Assembly: GCA_029881255.1 (NCBI GenBank)
Contig: JAOUMY010000001.1
Coordinates: forward strand, 744,001 to 808,000
Origin: Gammaproteobacteria bacterium
GTDB taxonomy: Bacteria > Pseudomonadota > Gammaproteobacteria > S012-40
Length of the DNA: 64,000 bases
Direction of reading: 5' to 3'
Positions 1 to 8,714 of this stretch are shown here, in pieces (positions within the stretch are counted from its first letter, which is position 1; every line of letters starts with the position of its first letter). The notes below the pieces were generated by a model that was given only the letters and a program-made list of their open reading frames with translations, searched no databases and was not told the origin of the DNA. The translations under genes and the position numbers were made by a program.

Positions 1-2
1 TT

Positions 3-1067
3 TTAAGCGCGCGCTTTGCAGATGTGCGTGTACAGGCGTCGAACACTGCTCAAGGCTGGACAGTACATGCTAGCGGTCCAGAAATTCAAGGCAGCGCCTA
101 TCTGCCAAGTGTATGGAATACCGCGCCAGTTGTACTCGATACTAAAAAACTTCACATCAAGATACCTAAAACGGAAGAAGAGTCTGAAACAGTAGATCCA
201 AACGACTTGCCGCAGCTGCGATTCAAGAGCGAAGATTTTTCGTTTAATGATATGCGCTTTGGCAGAACTGAATTTTCTACCTCAGCGGTAGCCGGAGGCA
301 TGCGTCTTGATGAGTTCAATTCCTCGTCTGAGATTGCTGATTTCGCCGTTAAGGGCGACTGGACGGTAGATGCTAACAAACATAAATCGAATTTTACGAT
401 CGGTATGAAGGCTAAGAATTTTGGCCAGATGATGGATAGTTGGGGCTATAAAGACATTATTGATAAAGGCGATGGCCTACTCAATATCAATGCAAACTGG
501 CTAGGTGCTCCTACGGCGTTTTCTTTCCCGACGTTGAAGGGAAATATGGAAATCAGTATGAACAATCTGCGCCTTATGGATTTGAATGTAGGTGCGGCTA
601 AGATGCTGGGACTCTTAAGTCTGGAGGCCATACCAAGGCGTCTGTTCTTTGACTTTAGAGATGTGGTGCAAAAAGGTGTATTGTTCGATAGCGTGCAAGG
701 TCAGTTCGACATACAAAATGGTGATGCATTTTCCAGTGGTATGGTATTGACTGGGCCTAGTGGACGCATGGGGCTCGCGGGTCGCATCGGCCTGGCGCAA
801 AAAGAATATGATCTGGTGATTACATTTATACCGAAGGTTTTGGATGCGCTTCCTGTGATAGGGGGGATTGCGACTGGTGGTCTAAGTGTTGTTGCACCAA
901 CGGTGGGTGCGACGGTATATGTCATGCAAAAGCTATTTCAGTCTCAAGTCGATGAGTTGAGCGCTGTTCAATACACCGTTACCGGATCTTGGCAGGAGCC
1001 GAAGGTTGTTCAGGTCAAAGCGCCATCCAAACAAAAAGGCGAGACTGAATTTGTTGATGAACAATAA
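3..1067 (+). CDS. yhdP: YhdP/AsmA-like protein, C-terminal part (partial at left edge)
   Basis: The frame is open to the left edge of the window, so only the last 354 or so residues are present. The C-terminal section is typical of YhdP, the large AsmA-family inner-membrane protein thought to help move phospholipid to the outer membrane. Recognisable blocks are LGLLSLEAIPRRLFFDF, FDSVQGQFDIQNGDAFS and the Gly-rich stretch before the end with PVIGGIATGG. The protein ends in a charged tail (KGETEFVDEQ). It lies 63 bases upstream of the nit gene and is followed by tldD on the same strand, the usual gammaproteobacterial yhdP-nit-tldD order. A GTG near position 24 is internal and is not the start. 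Confidence 0.9.
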   Translation, partial: LSARFADVRVQASNTAQGWTVHASGPEIQGSAYLPSVWNTAPVVLDTKKLHIKIPKTEEESETVDPNDLPQLRFKSEDFSFNDMRFGRTEFSTSAVAGGMRLDEFNSSSEIADFAVKGDWTVDANKHKSNFTIGMKAKNFGQMMDSWGYKDIIDKGDGLLNINANWLGAPTAFSFPTLKGNMEISMNNLRLMDLNVGAAKMLGLLSLEAIPRRLFFDFRDVVQKGVLFDSVQGQFDIQNGDAFSSGMVLTGPSGRMGLAGRIGLAQKEYDLVITFIPKVLDALPVIGGIATGGLSVVAPTVGATVYVMQKLFQSQVDELSAVQYTVTGSWQEPKVVQVKAPSKQKGETEFVDEQ

Positions 1068-1130
1068 ACATCTGTGGTTTAAAGTCTATTGTTGTTATTT
1101 GTTTTTAACTGTCGTTGGGAGTAGGAGTAT

Positions 1131-1937
1131 ATGAAGCGGGTTGCAGCTATTCAGATGGCCTCTGGACCAAACGTGCATGCAAATCTGATTGAGGTCAAAC
1201 GGCTGATCGGCGTGGCTGCGGAAGAAGGCGCACAGCTTGTCGTATTGCCGGAAAATTTTGCGCAAATGAGCGCCGATCGGGATCTTTTGAAGATAAAGGA
1301 AAAAGATGGCAGTGGCCCGATTCAGGATTTCCTGTCGGAAATTGCGGAAAAATTCAAAATATGGCTGGTTGGTGGCACCATGCCTATGGAAAGTGATCAT
1401 CCCAATCTAGTTCGTTCCGCGTGTCTGGTGTTCGATCAAAGCGGCGAGCGTGTCGCACGCTACGACAAAATTCATTTGTTTGACGTGGATATTGTAGACA
1501 GTGATGAACACTACACCGAATCGAAAACCATTCAACCCGGAAAAGAACTGACAGTTGTCGATACGCCAGTTGGCAAAGTCGGGTTGGCTATCTGTTACGA
1601 TATCCGCTTCCCTGAACTCTTTCGCGGCTTGCTCAGCAAAGGTGCGGAGATATTTGCTATTCCCTCTGCATTTACAGCGATTACCGGGCGAGCTCATTGG
1701 GAGCCATTGATCAGGGCCAGGGCGATTGAAAATCTTTGTTTTGTCATCGCGGCCGGACAAGGTGGGTACCACGTTAGCGGGCGCGAAACCCATGGCGATA
1801 GCATGATTGTCGATCCTTGGGGAACCGTGCTGGATCGTTTGCCACGTGGTTCTGGCGTGGTGATTTCAGACATCGATAATGACCGTTTGAAGCAGATTCG
1901 CAAACACTTCCCGGCGATAAAACATCGTCGTCTCTAA
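1131..1937 (+). CDS. Carbon-nitrogen hydrolase, Nit family (probable deaminated glutathione amidase)
   Basis: A 268-residue nitrilase-superfamily protein with the full Glu-Lys-Cys triad: E41 in VVLPENFA, K113 in RYDKIHLFD and C155 in [11 protein letters not shown]. The closest family I recognise is Nit1/YbeM-type amidases, which hydrolyse deaminated glutathione (metabolite repair); other omega-amidase substrates are possible. It starts at ATG with a strong Shine-Dalgarno (GGGAGTAGGAG). It sits between yhdP and tldD, only 10 bases before tldD, so the genes are probably cotranscribed. Full length for the family. Family assignment is secure; exact substrate is inferred. Confidence 0.9.
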   Translation: MKRVAAIQMASGPNVHANLIEVKRLIGVAAEEGAQLVVLPENFAQMSADRDLLKIKEKDGSGPIQDFLSEIAEKFKIWLVGGTMPMESDHPNLVRSACLVFDQSGERVARYDKIHLFDVDIVDSDEHYTESKTIQPGKELTVVDTPVGKVGLAICYDIRFPELFRGLLSKGAEIFAIPSAFTAITGRAHWEPLIRARAIENLCFVIAAGQGGYHVSGRETHGDSMIVDPWGTVLDRLPRGSGVVISDIDNDRLKQIRKHFPAIKHRRL

Positions 1938-1947
1938 TGGAGAAAGC

Positions 1948-3396
1948 ATGAGTCAGTCTATCCAAGTAGCGCAGCAGTTAATACTTACTCCGACCGGAAT
2001 TACCGAAAACGACTTGTCTAGTGTTCTGGGGAAGATTGTTTCTCAGCACGGTGTCGACAATGCGGATTTGTATTTTGAATTTTCACGCTATGAATCCTGG
2101 TCACTGGAAGATGGCATCGTCAAAGATGCATCTTTTGGAATAGACAAGGGCGTAGGTGTGCGCGCACTTAGTGGTGAGAAAACCGGTTTTGCCTATTCCG
2201 ACGATATCTCGCTTGCTGCATTGGATCAGGCTGTGTCTACAGTGCGTGCCATTGGGCGTCAGGGACAACAGGGCAAGATCAAGGTTGCGAGTGGCTATGT
2301 TGCCGGTTTGAATCTCTACCAGCCGCTTGATCCCATGACTTCACTAACGGAGCAGGAAAAGATCGCCCTGCTAGAGAGTGTTGATGCGGAAGCACGCAAA
2401 CAGGATCCGCGTGTTTCTCAGGTTATGGTGGGTATGGCGGCGACGCACGATGTGGTCCTTGTTGCGGCTTCTGATGGAACCTTGGCAGCTGATGTTAGGC
2501 CTCTGGTTCGATTGAGCGTGAGTGTGGTGGTAGAACAGGATGGTCGTCGTGAAACGGGATCTTCCGGTGGTGGTGCAAGACTCGATTTTACCTATTTCAC
2601 ACAGCAGGATCGCGCAAAAGAGTATGCACGTGAGGCGGTGAGGCAGGCACTGGTAAACCTGGATGCAGTCGATGCGCCAGCAGGCACGATGGAAGTCGTG
2701 CTTGGTCCGGGTTGGCCAGGTGTGTTGTTACATGAAGCTGTTGGACACGGACTCGAAGGAGATTTTAATCGAAAAGGCAGCTCAGCCTTTAGTGGACGCG
2801 TGGGCGAGAAAGTCGCTTCCGAGCTGTGTACGATAGTTGATGACGGCACAATACAGGATCGTCGCGGCTCTCTGAATGTGGACGACGAAGGCGTTCCGAC
2901 GCAATGCACTACGCTTATAGAGAAAGGAATTCTCAAGGGGTATATGCAGGATAAACAGAATGCACGTTTGATGGGCGTGGCGCCGACTGGCAACGGTCGA
3001 CGTGAGTCATATTCCCATTTGCCGATGCCGCGCATGACGAACACCTATATGCTTGCAGGCCAAAGCGATCCTCAGGAAATTATTTCTTCGGTAAAAAAAG
3101 GATTGTACGCGGTGAATTTTGGTGGTGGGCAAGTCGATATTACCTCCGGAAAATTCGTCTTCTCCGCCAGTGAGGCCTATCTTATCGAAAATGGAAAAGT
3201 GACAAGGCCGGTGCGCGGTGCGACGCTGATTGGCAATGGTCCGGAAGTGATGACGCGCGTGTCGATGGTCGGCAATGACCTGAAACTGGATCTCGGGGTA
3301 GGCACCTGTGGTAAAGAAGGCCAAAGTGTACCCGTAGGTGTTGGTCAGCCGACATTGAAGATAAACGAATTGACTGTTGGTGGCACAAGCGCCTGA
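1948..3396 (+). CDS. tldD: Metalloprotease TldD
   Basis: A 482-residue TldD/PmbA-family protein. The metal-binding motif HEAVGH is visible at residues 262-267, followed by [12 protein letters not shown], and the C-terminal GTCGKEGQ contributes the conserved cysteine region. TldD forms a heterodimeric zinc protease with TldE/PmbA that degrades unfolded peptides, matures microcin B17 and affects CcdA antitoxin in E. coli. The partner pmbA follows after 16 bases on the same strand, supporting a functional pair. Length and motif match the family. Start ATG follows GGAGAAAGC. Confidence 0.96.
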   Translation: MSQSIQVAQQLILTPTGITENDLSSVLGKIVSQHGVDNADLYFEFSRYESWSLEDGIVKDASFGIDKGVGVRALSGEKTGFAYSDDISLAALDQAVSTVRAIGRQGQQGKIKVASGYVAGLNLYQPLDPMTSLTEQEKIALLESVDAEARKQDPRVSQVMVGMAATHDVVLVAASDGTLAADVRPLVRLSVSVVVEQDGRRETGSSGGGARLDFTYFTQQDRAKEYAREAVRQALVNLDAVDAPAGTMEVVLGPGWPGVLLHEAVGHGLEGDFNRKGSSAFSGRVGEKVASELCTIVDDGTIQDRRGSLNVDDEGVPTQCTTLIEKGILKGYMQDKQNARLMGVAPTGNGRRESYSHLPMPRMTNTYMLAGQSDPQEIISSVKKGLYAVNFGGGQVDITSGKFVFSASEAYLIENGKVTRPVRGATLIGNGPEVMTRVSMVGNDLKLDLGVGTCGKEGQSVPVGVGQPTLKINELTVGGTSA

Positions 3397-3412
3397 TAGG
3401 GGAGTATCAAAT

Positions 3413-4756
3413 ATGAATAATTCACAATTAGCCCAACAAAGCAGCCAACAGTTCGAATCGCTTTTACAGCAGGTCATCGAGGAAGCGAAAAAACAGGGCG
3501 CGACTGCTGCAGAAGTTGCGCTAGGTATTGAATCAGGTTTGTCAGTTACGGCGCGTTTGGGCGACGTTGAAACGATTGAGTACCACCATGACAAAGGTAT
3601 CGGTATTACCGTGTACATTGGGCAGTCCAAGGGTTCGTCCAATACGTCAGATTTTTCCGAAAAATCTCTGCGCGAAGCAGTTGCGGCTGCCTGTGGGATA
3701 GCGCGCCACACCGCGAAAGATCAGTGGTCAGGATTGCCGGAACGCGACGATCTTGCCTGGGAATACCCCGATCTTGATTTGAATCACCCCTGGGACGTCA
3801 GCGCAGATCAGGCGGTGGAAATAGCGCTCGAATGTGAAACGGCGGCGCGCGAATACGATAAACGCATCACCAACTCGGAAGGCGCGACTCTCAATAGCCA
3901 TAGCGGTTTGCACTATTACAGCAACAGTCTGGGCTTTGTTGGGCATTATCCAACCACCCGTCATAGTTTGAGTTGCTCAGTTATTGGGCAGGATGGTGGC
4001 GCTATGCAACGAGATTATTGGTATAGCGTGGCGAGAGACAATGTGGCACTCGACAGTGCTGCGAGCGTGGGTAAAACAGCTGCGCAACGTACAGTGGCGC
4101 GACTCAATGGCAAACGACTATCTACACGCAAGGCGCCGGTGGTGTTTGTGCCAGAGATGGCAGCTGGGTTCATCGGACACTTTCTTCGCGCCATACGTGG
4201 CGGAAGCTTGTATCGCAAAACCAGTTTTCTACTCGATTCCCTTGGACAGCAATTATTTCCGGAATGGCTAGATATCAGCGAACGTCCGCACATAAAAGGA
4301 TCCTTGGGTAGTGCGCCATTCGATAACGAAGGTGTCAAAACGCAGGACCGGGAACTTGTTGAGAGCGGCGTATTAAAATCCTATCTGCTCGATAGCTATG
4401 CCGCGCGTCGTTTAGGCATGCACACTACTGGACATGCGGGTGGTGTACACAATCTGGTATGTGCAGCAGGCGATCTGGATCAACAAGGTCTGCTCAGAAA
4501 AATGAACACTGGCCTGCTGGTGACAGAATTAATGGGGCAAGGCGTAAACGCCGTCACCGGCGACTATTCCCGCGGTGCTGCGGGTTTTTGGGTTGAGAAT
4601 GGTGAGATTCAATTTCCAGTAGAGGAAATTACCATTGCCGGGAATCTCAAGGAAATGTTCAAGAATGTAGTCGCTATTGGTAACGACGTCGATCGACGCC
4701 GAAATATACAGACAGGCTCAATCATGCTTGAGCAAATGACTATTGCCGGGGAGTAA
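3413..4756 (+). CDS. pmbA: Metalloprotease subunit PmbA/TldE
   Basis: A 447-residue PmbA (TldE), the non-metal-binding partner of TldD. Typical blocks include IEYHHDKGIGITVY near the N-terminus, a central ARLNGKRLSTRKAPVVF and the C-terminal GNDVDRRRNIQTGSIM. I chose the ATG at 3413 because GGGGAG lies upstream and the extra upstream 12 codons would overlap tldD and lack conservation. It is the last plus-strand gene of the yhdP-nit-tldD-pmbA group; the convergent NUDIX gene ends 10 bases away. Confidence 0.95.
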   Translation: MNNSQLAQQSSQQFESLLQQVIEEAKKQGATAAEVALGIESGLSVTARLGDVETIEYHHDKGIGITVYIGQSKGSSNTSDFSEKSLREAVAAACGIARHTAKDQWSGLPERDDLAWEYPDLDLNHPWDVSADQAVEIALECETAAREYDKRITNSEGATLNSHSGLHYYSNSLGFVGHYPTTRHSLSCSVIGQDGGAMQRDYWYSVARDNVALDSAASVGKTAAQRTVARLNGKRLSTRKAPVVFVPEMAAGFIGHFLRAIRGGSLYRKTSFLLDSLGQQLFPEWLDISERPHIKGSLGSAPFDNEGVKTQDRELVESGVLKSYLLDSYAARRLGMHTTGHAGGVHNLVCAAGDLDQQGLLRKMNTGLLVTELMGQGVNAVTGDYSRGAAGFWVENGEIQFPVEEITIAGNLKEMFKNVVAIGNDVDRRRNIQTGSIMLEQMTIAGE

Positions 4757-4766
4757 GTTACCGGAG

Positions 4767-5312
4767 TTATAAATTCCTGGTTTTTTCCAGCATACGTTCG
4801 ATTGAGCGATCAGGGTTAAAGGCCTTAACTTCGTCCAGGTCCAACCAACGGACTTCGTTCGATTCATCATTGCTACGCAAAGGCAGAGTGTCGTCGATTT
4901 CGAACAAAAAGCGCACGTCATAGTGCTCGTGCTGTGGCTCTTTCTTGGTCGCGGGAATCGTATGTATATCGACGTCAAAAATATCAGTGTCGACGATGCG
5001 TATGTTTTTAAGCTGAACGCCAGATTCTTCTGACGCCTCTTTTAGTGCAACACCCGGAGTATTCGGGTCACCATCCGAATGCCCGCCTGGCTGTAACCAC
5101 CGATCAAGTTTTCGATGATGTAGCATCAGTGTCTTTGTCCGTTGTCGGTTAACAATCCACGCCGAGCCGGTAATGTGTCCAATCTTCAAAGAACGCTCAA
5201 AGCAGTCGTCATGTTCCTGGACAAAAGACAACATGCGAAGTCGCGTGGACTCCTCTTGTTCATCGAAACCAGTGTAATTTGTGAGTAGGCGTATTAGCGT
5301 TGATCTTTGCAT
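4767..5312 (-). CDS. NUDIX hydrolase
   Basis: A 181-residue NUDIX-fold protein. A recognisable Nudix box spans GGHSDGD...ALKEASEESGV, with the KEASEESGV section matching the REUXEEXGU core (Lys for Arg). The glutamate at the fifth spacer position of the consensus is not evident, so the box is slightly divergent and substrate cannot be read from it. NUDIX enzymes cleave nucleoside diphosphates linked to another moiety. It is 9 bases downstream of the AlgH-like gene on the same strand, probably cotranscribed, and converges on pmbA. Confidence 0.85.
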   Translation of the reverse strand: MQRSTLIRLLTNYTGFDEQEESTRLRMLSFVQEHDDCFERSLKIGHITGSAWIVNRQRTKTLMLHHRKLDRWLQPGGHSDGDPNTPGVALKEASEESGVQLKNIRIVDTDIFDVDIHTIPATKKEPQHEHYDVRFLFEIDDTLPLRSNDESNEVRWLDLDEVKAFNPDRSIERMLEKTRNL

Positions 5313-5321
5313 AGCACCATA

Positions 5322-5930
5322 TTATATCCAGTCTCCTGACCATTGTTTGTATAATTTTTGCCACAGCTCTTCCGGGTGCTCATCGAAGACATCTTTAATA
5401 CTGCCAGGCGCTACCAACCAAACCTCGTTATCCAATTCCTTGCGCAACTGCCCAGGCCCCCAGCTACTGAAACCAATAAACGTGCGGGTTTCATCATGTG
5501 ACACGCGATTGATTTCTATCATTGCCTTGTCTCCCGCGCCAAAATACAAACCTTGAACGATGTCATGTAATTCCGGGTATTTGTGTGCTTGAGTAAGGAC
5601 GAACAGAAACTGGGCATGCATAGGTCCACCAAAATATAGTTTTGATGGGTGTTCAAGTCGCATATTATCGGGCATTGCCTCATTCACTGTCATATGCGTG
5701 GGTTTGTTGATGATAAAACCGTGGGTTCCGTCTTCGCCGTGCTGAGTGATGTAGACGACGGTGTGATAAAATTCCGTCCCCTGCGTTTTAGCCGTGGAAA
5801 TCAGGAGCGATCCAGCCTCCAGTTGTTCGTAGTGTATTTGCGGCGATTCGGCCGCGGCTAAAGAGGCCATCAAGGTGAATACGGCAAACAGTAATGTGGA
5901 TGCAGTTTTGTTGGTGTTTAGGATTGCCAT
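5322..5930 (-). CDS. AlgH/YqgE family protein with an N-terminal signal peptide
   Basis: A 202-residue member of the UPF0301 (AlgH/YqgE) family: GFIINKP, FGGPMH and FSSWGPGQLRKEL correspond to the conserved family blocks. The usual cytoplasmic protein starts directly at the fold. This one has about 27 extra residues with a basic start, a hydrophobic stretch (LLFAVFTLMASLAAA) and an Ala-rich cleavage region before ESPQ, so it is predicted to be exported to the periplasm. Start ATG is preceded by AAGAGG. It is followed by the NUDIX gene. The family's biochemical function is unknown; AlgH was first linked to alginate regulation in Pseudomonas. Family call is strong; export is an inference from the sequence. 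Confidence 0.85.
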   Translation of the reverse strand: MAILNTNKTASTLLFAVFTLMASLAAAESPQIHYEQLEAGSLLISTAKTQGTEFYHTVVYITQHGEDGTHGFIINKPTHMTVNEAMPDNMRLEHPSKLYFGGPMHAQFLFVLTQAHKYPELHDIVQGLYFGAGDKAMIEINRVSHDETRTFIGFSSWGPGQLRKELDNEVWLVAPGSIKDVFDEHPEELWQKLYKQWSGDWI

Positions 5931-6102
5931 AGCGGCTTACCTCTTGGTAACGTTCAAAGAGTTATAGCAATACTCAAACCATCGCAGAAAGCCCGGATTG
6001 TTTTTTTTCTGGCAAATCGTTCTTCATGAATATTCTTGTATGATCAGCGAGTTAATGCTGATCTGTCTACACTGTTTGTAGTTGTTTAATGGAGTCGCTA
6101 CA

Positions 6103-6888
6103 TTGGAAATCAAGTCTTCGCCCGTAAAGCTGTTACTACTGGACGAAGCGCGTCGTGAAGAAGCCGATTTCCTGGCACAAAGTCTTGGCGTGAAATGTGT
6201 CGCTGAAGAGTCAGTGGATACATTGCGTTATCTCGTTTTTGCTCATCAATATACGGGTCTTCGCTACAGGGAAATAGGCAAGCACAACGACATCTATGTG
6301 GACTTTATTGGCGGCAAAGTTGGGCACCGACATCGACAGGGCGAAGGGCGTGGACAAACACTAGCGCGCGCGATAGGAATAAAAGCCAACTATCGTCCGC
6401 GTGTGTTGGACGTGACGGCAGGATTGGGAAGGGATGGCTTTGTATTAGCATCGCTTGGTTGCAAAGTGACGCTGCTTGAGCGTTCACCCTGGTTACATGC
6501 CTTATTGCGTGATGGAATGTCGCGTGCGTCGCAGGATGAATCTGCAGCCTTGGTGATCAATCGTATGCAGCTGCATTACTCTGATGCCCTGTCATTTTTA
6601 GCAAAACTGGCTAAAGACGAAAAACCCGACGTCATTTATCTCGACCCCATGTATCCACATCGCGAAAAATCGGCCCTGGTAAAAAAAGAAATGCGCGTTA
6701 TACGCGCATTTGTTGGTGATGATACGGATACGCAAACTGTTTTAGATATGGCAATAAGAAGCGCAATGAAACGCATAGTCGTCAAACGGCCGAAAACGGC
6801 ATCGCCAATTGATGAGGAGCGAGTGAATTTTTCTGTCGCGGGTAAAAACACACGCTACGATGTTTATTTACCCGTTGAACAGAATTAA
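6103..6888 (+). CDS. rsmJ: 16S rRNA m2G1516 methyltransferase RsmJ
   Basis: A SAM-dependent methyltransferase of the RsmJ (YhiQ) family. The SAM motif LDVTAGLGRDGFVLASLG and the catalytic-type motif YLDPMYPHR followed by KSALVKKEMR are diagnostic; the enzyme methylates N2 of G1516 in 16S rRNA. About 261 residues, normal for the family. The start is a TTG at 6103 placed 8 bases after GGAG; another TTG at 6082 would add seven residues but has a poorer ribosome site. It ends overlapping by four bases the convergent moeA-like gene. Confidence 0.92.
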   Translation: MEIKSSPVKLLLLDEARREEADFLAQSLGVKCVAEESVDTLRYLVFAHQYTGLRYREIGKHNDIYVDFIGGKVGHRHRQGEGRGQTLARAIGIKANYRPRVLDVTAGLGRDGFVLASLGCKVTLLERSPWLHALLRDGMSRASQDESAALVINRMQLHYSDALSFLAKLAKDEKPDVIYLDPMYPHREKSALVKKEMRVIRAFVGDDTDTQTVLDMAIRSAMKRIVVKRPKTASPIDEERVNFSVAGKNTRYDVYLPVEQN

Positions 6889-7886
6889 TTGTCTTCTGGC
6901 AAAGGTAGGTCGCGCCCGAGCATACGATTGATTGCCGCGATACCAAACAATCTAAAGCCGCGTAACGCTTCTGGCGGATGTCCAGCGACACAGACGATAG
7001 GCTTGCCCTGGGCGATACCCATGATTAATGGTCGGCCGGATTTCATCGGTACGCCGTCGACTAACAACTCACCCAGCTCGCGGATTAAATCCGAAATAAA
7101 ATCACGGCCGCCAACGGCTGTACCGCCGCTGATTAACAACATGTCGTTTTCCTGCAAGGCCTGGCGTGCTGTTTTGACGAAGGCGTCGAAATCATCACCT
7201 TGTATTCCCTTGGCAACTGCGATTCCGCCAGCGGCGTTAACTGCCGCAGACAACATTGGCGTGTTGCAATCATAAATAGCGCCGATTCGAAAAGAATCGG
7301 TGTGTGGAATAACTTCATCGCCCGATGCAAACACCGCGACGCGTGGCGGCATGCACACCTGCGCCTGGTTTAACCCCAGGCTGGCGAGTGTGCCGATAGC
7401 AACTACATCTAAGACCTGTCCTGCGGCAAGAATTTCGCTACCTTTTGCGATATCACAGCCTTGTGCTTCGATGAAAAAACCGGGTGGAAAGGGACGGCTA
7501 ACGCTGACCTTGTCGCCATCGACCTTGCATTCCCACATGCGTGCGATAGCGAAATCACCTGTTGCCACGACGCTGCCAGTGACGGTTTCTATCGCACCGT
7601 CCTTACCGGGATCAGGACAGTTGGCGTCACCAGGGTTCACGCTTCCAATGATATTAAAAGATACGGGGTTTTCTTCGCTTGCTGACTGGGTGCTGGCGCT
7701 GGAAACCAGATAGCCTTCAACTATAGCGCGGGGATAGGGTGGCGAATCCATAGGCGCGGTCACGGCTTGATGGAGTGTGGCGCCAAGAAGCTGATCCAGA
7801 TTTCTGGTCTCCCTTGCCAGGCTACGAAATGCGACTGCCTGGACGAATTTCTCTTGTGCTTCACGTAATGGTGATGTCTCGCTCAC
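6885..7886 (-). CDS. MoeA-like molybdopterin-domain protein, short form
   Basis: A 333-residue protein related to MoeA, which inserts molybdate into adenylylated molybdopterin. The molybdopterin-binding domain is clear: RVAVFASGDEV, then LLISGGTAVGGRDF (normally SGGTSVGERD), then PMKSGRPLIMG and a GHPPEAL block. It is about 80 residues shorter than typical MoeA and stops where the C-terminal domain IV should begin. The N-terminal active-site region reads PPYPRAIVEGYLV instead of the usual PPFDNSAMDGYAV, so the key Asp is replaced by Glu. It may be a paralogue with a different job rather than the cell's main MoeA. No other molybdenum cofactor gene is nearby. Confidence 0.8.
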   Translation of the reverse strand: MSETSPLREAQEKFVQAVAFRSLARETRNLDQLLGATLHQAVTAPMDSPPYPRAIVEGYLVSSASTQSASEENPVSFNIIGSVNPGDANCPDPGKDGAIETVTGSVVATGDFAIARMWECKVDGDKVSVSRPFPPGFFIEAQGCDIAKGSEILAAGQVLDVVAIGTLASLGLNQAQVCMPPRVAVFASGDEVIPHTDSFRIGAIYDCNTPMLSAAVNAAGGIAVAKGIQGDDFDAFVKTARQALQENDMLLISGGTAVGGRDFISDLIRELGELLVDGVPMKSGRPLIMGIAQGKPIVCVAGHPPEALRGFRLFGIAAINRMLGRDLPLPEDN

Positions 7887-7948
7887 GTGTATATCCTCTT
7901 GTTATCGTAGTTGTCATTCTAACCCGTTGTTATTGGAGGATATATAAA

Positions 7949-7980
7949 AAAACAGCGCCAAGATGGCGCTGTTTTACGAA
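7949..7980 (-). terminator. Rho-independent terminator after the YjfB-like gene
   Basis: AACAGCGCC and GGCGCTGTT (7951-7959 and 7965-7973) pair perfectly around a 5-base loop. On the minus strand the stem is followed by a run of seven T. It lies directly downstream of the YjfB-like gene and upstream of the MoeA-like gene. Confidence 0.85.
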
Positions 7981-7993
7981 TTCGAACCTTTAA

Positions 7994-8191
7994 TCAGGCT
8001 CGCACATTGATATTGTTGCCCAGATGAGGCTCTGAGTTCTCTACCTTGGGGATGGAATTGATCAGTTGTGCCGCCTGAGAGCTCTGATGGTTAAGAGCTT
8101 TTTTCAGTACCGATACACCGACCGAATCCCCAACCTTGTTGCCGACTCCCAGCGCTGTGGTTGTCGCAATCGGGCTATTGGCTATGTTCAC
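7994..8191 (-). CDS. YjfB-like putative motility protein
   Basis: A 65-residue protein resembling the YjfB family of small proteins annotated as putative motility proteins. It starts MNIANSPIATT and has an amphipathic helix with VGVSVLKKALNHQSSQAAQL, the part that matches the family. The start is GTG with AGGA placed upstream (GCGAGGAAATACC). It is monocistronic, closed by its own terminator. No flagellar gene is in the window, though a CheZ-like gene lies 0.5 kb upstream on the same strand. The role of the family is unknown. Confidence 0.7.
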   Translation of the reverse strand: MNIANSPIATTTALGVGNKVGDSVGVSVLKKALNHQSSQAAQLINSIPKVENSEPHLGNNINVRA

Positions 8192-8298
8192 GGTATTTCC
8201 TCGCTATAGTATGCCCATATTGCGTATCGTCCTTGATGGGAGATTCATGAATTAAATCAGAGGGTTTAGGCTGGTTTTGTGAACTGGTCTGCAAATGA

Positions 8299-8324
8299 AA
8301 AGGCCCCGTGATAACGGGGCCTGT
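8299..8324 (-). terminator. Rho-independent terminator after the small secreted protein gene
   Basis: AGGCCCCGT (8301-8309) pairs with ACGGGGCCT (8314-8322) around a GATA loop. Read on the minus strand it is followed by TTTTCATTT, and it lies 19 bases past the stop of the small secreted protein gene. Confidence 0.85.
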
Positions 8325-8340
8325 TTAACTATTTGATTTT

Positions 8341-8631
8341 TTAGAAAGTGACGCCAACTGCTACCAGAGCGCCTTCATCGTTTTCTTCGTAATTGACCAT
8401 TACGTGTCCGCTGGCGCCATTTAAAGCGGCCATAATGTCGCTGCCCGCTTTGAAAGTGATGGCGTTGCTGCTTTCCATGTCACGGATAGTAAAAGTTTTA
8501 TTGTTGGCATCCACTGCTGTGATGTTGCCAATATGTTTGCCGGAATTCGCGCCGCCACAGGCCAGAACCGCACTTGATACTGATGCCATACCGAGCAACA
8601 GGCCTACTAATAATACAGATTTCTTAAACAT
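8341..8631 (-). CDS. Small exported hypothetical protein, OB-fold-like
   Basis: A 96-residue protein with a clear signal peptide (MFKKSVLLVGLLLGMASVSS) and a cysteine at the likely cleavage site (AVLAC-GGANSG), so it may be a lipoprotein, although the Leu at -2 is not ideal for a lipobox. The mature part is a short beta-rich domain: GNITAVDANNKTFTIRD, then a Gly-containing strand GHVMVNYEE and a final ALVAVGVTF. This pattern resembles small periplasmic OB-fold proteins such as CusF or DUF5666, but lacks the Met/His metal ligands of CusF. Function unknown. It has its own terminator and an ATG preceded by GGAGGAT. Confidence 0.75.
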   Translation of the reverse strand: MFKKSVLLVGLLLGMASVSSAVLACGGANSGKHIGNITAVDANNKTFTIRDMESSNAITFKAGSDIMAALNGASGHVMVNYEENDEGALVAVGVTF

Positions 8632-8714
8632 CGTATCCTCCGCAGAAAGTAAAGTAATGGAATCTGAGTCCCGTATTAGGCAATCATAATATGATTCCGT
8701 TCCCCGGCGTCAAG

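Noticed and set aside
3007-3711. 234-codon minus-strand frame opposite tldD and pmbA
   Set aside because: Composition and phase are those of an antisense shadow across two well identified genes.
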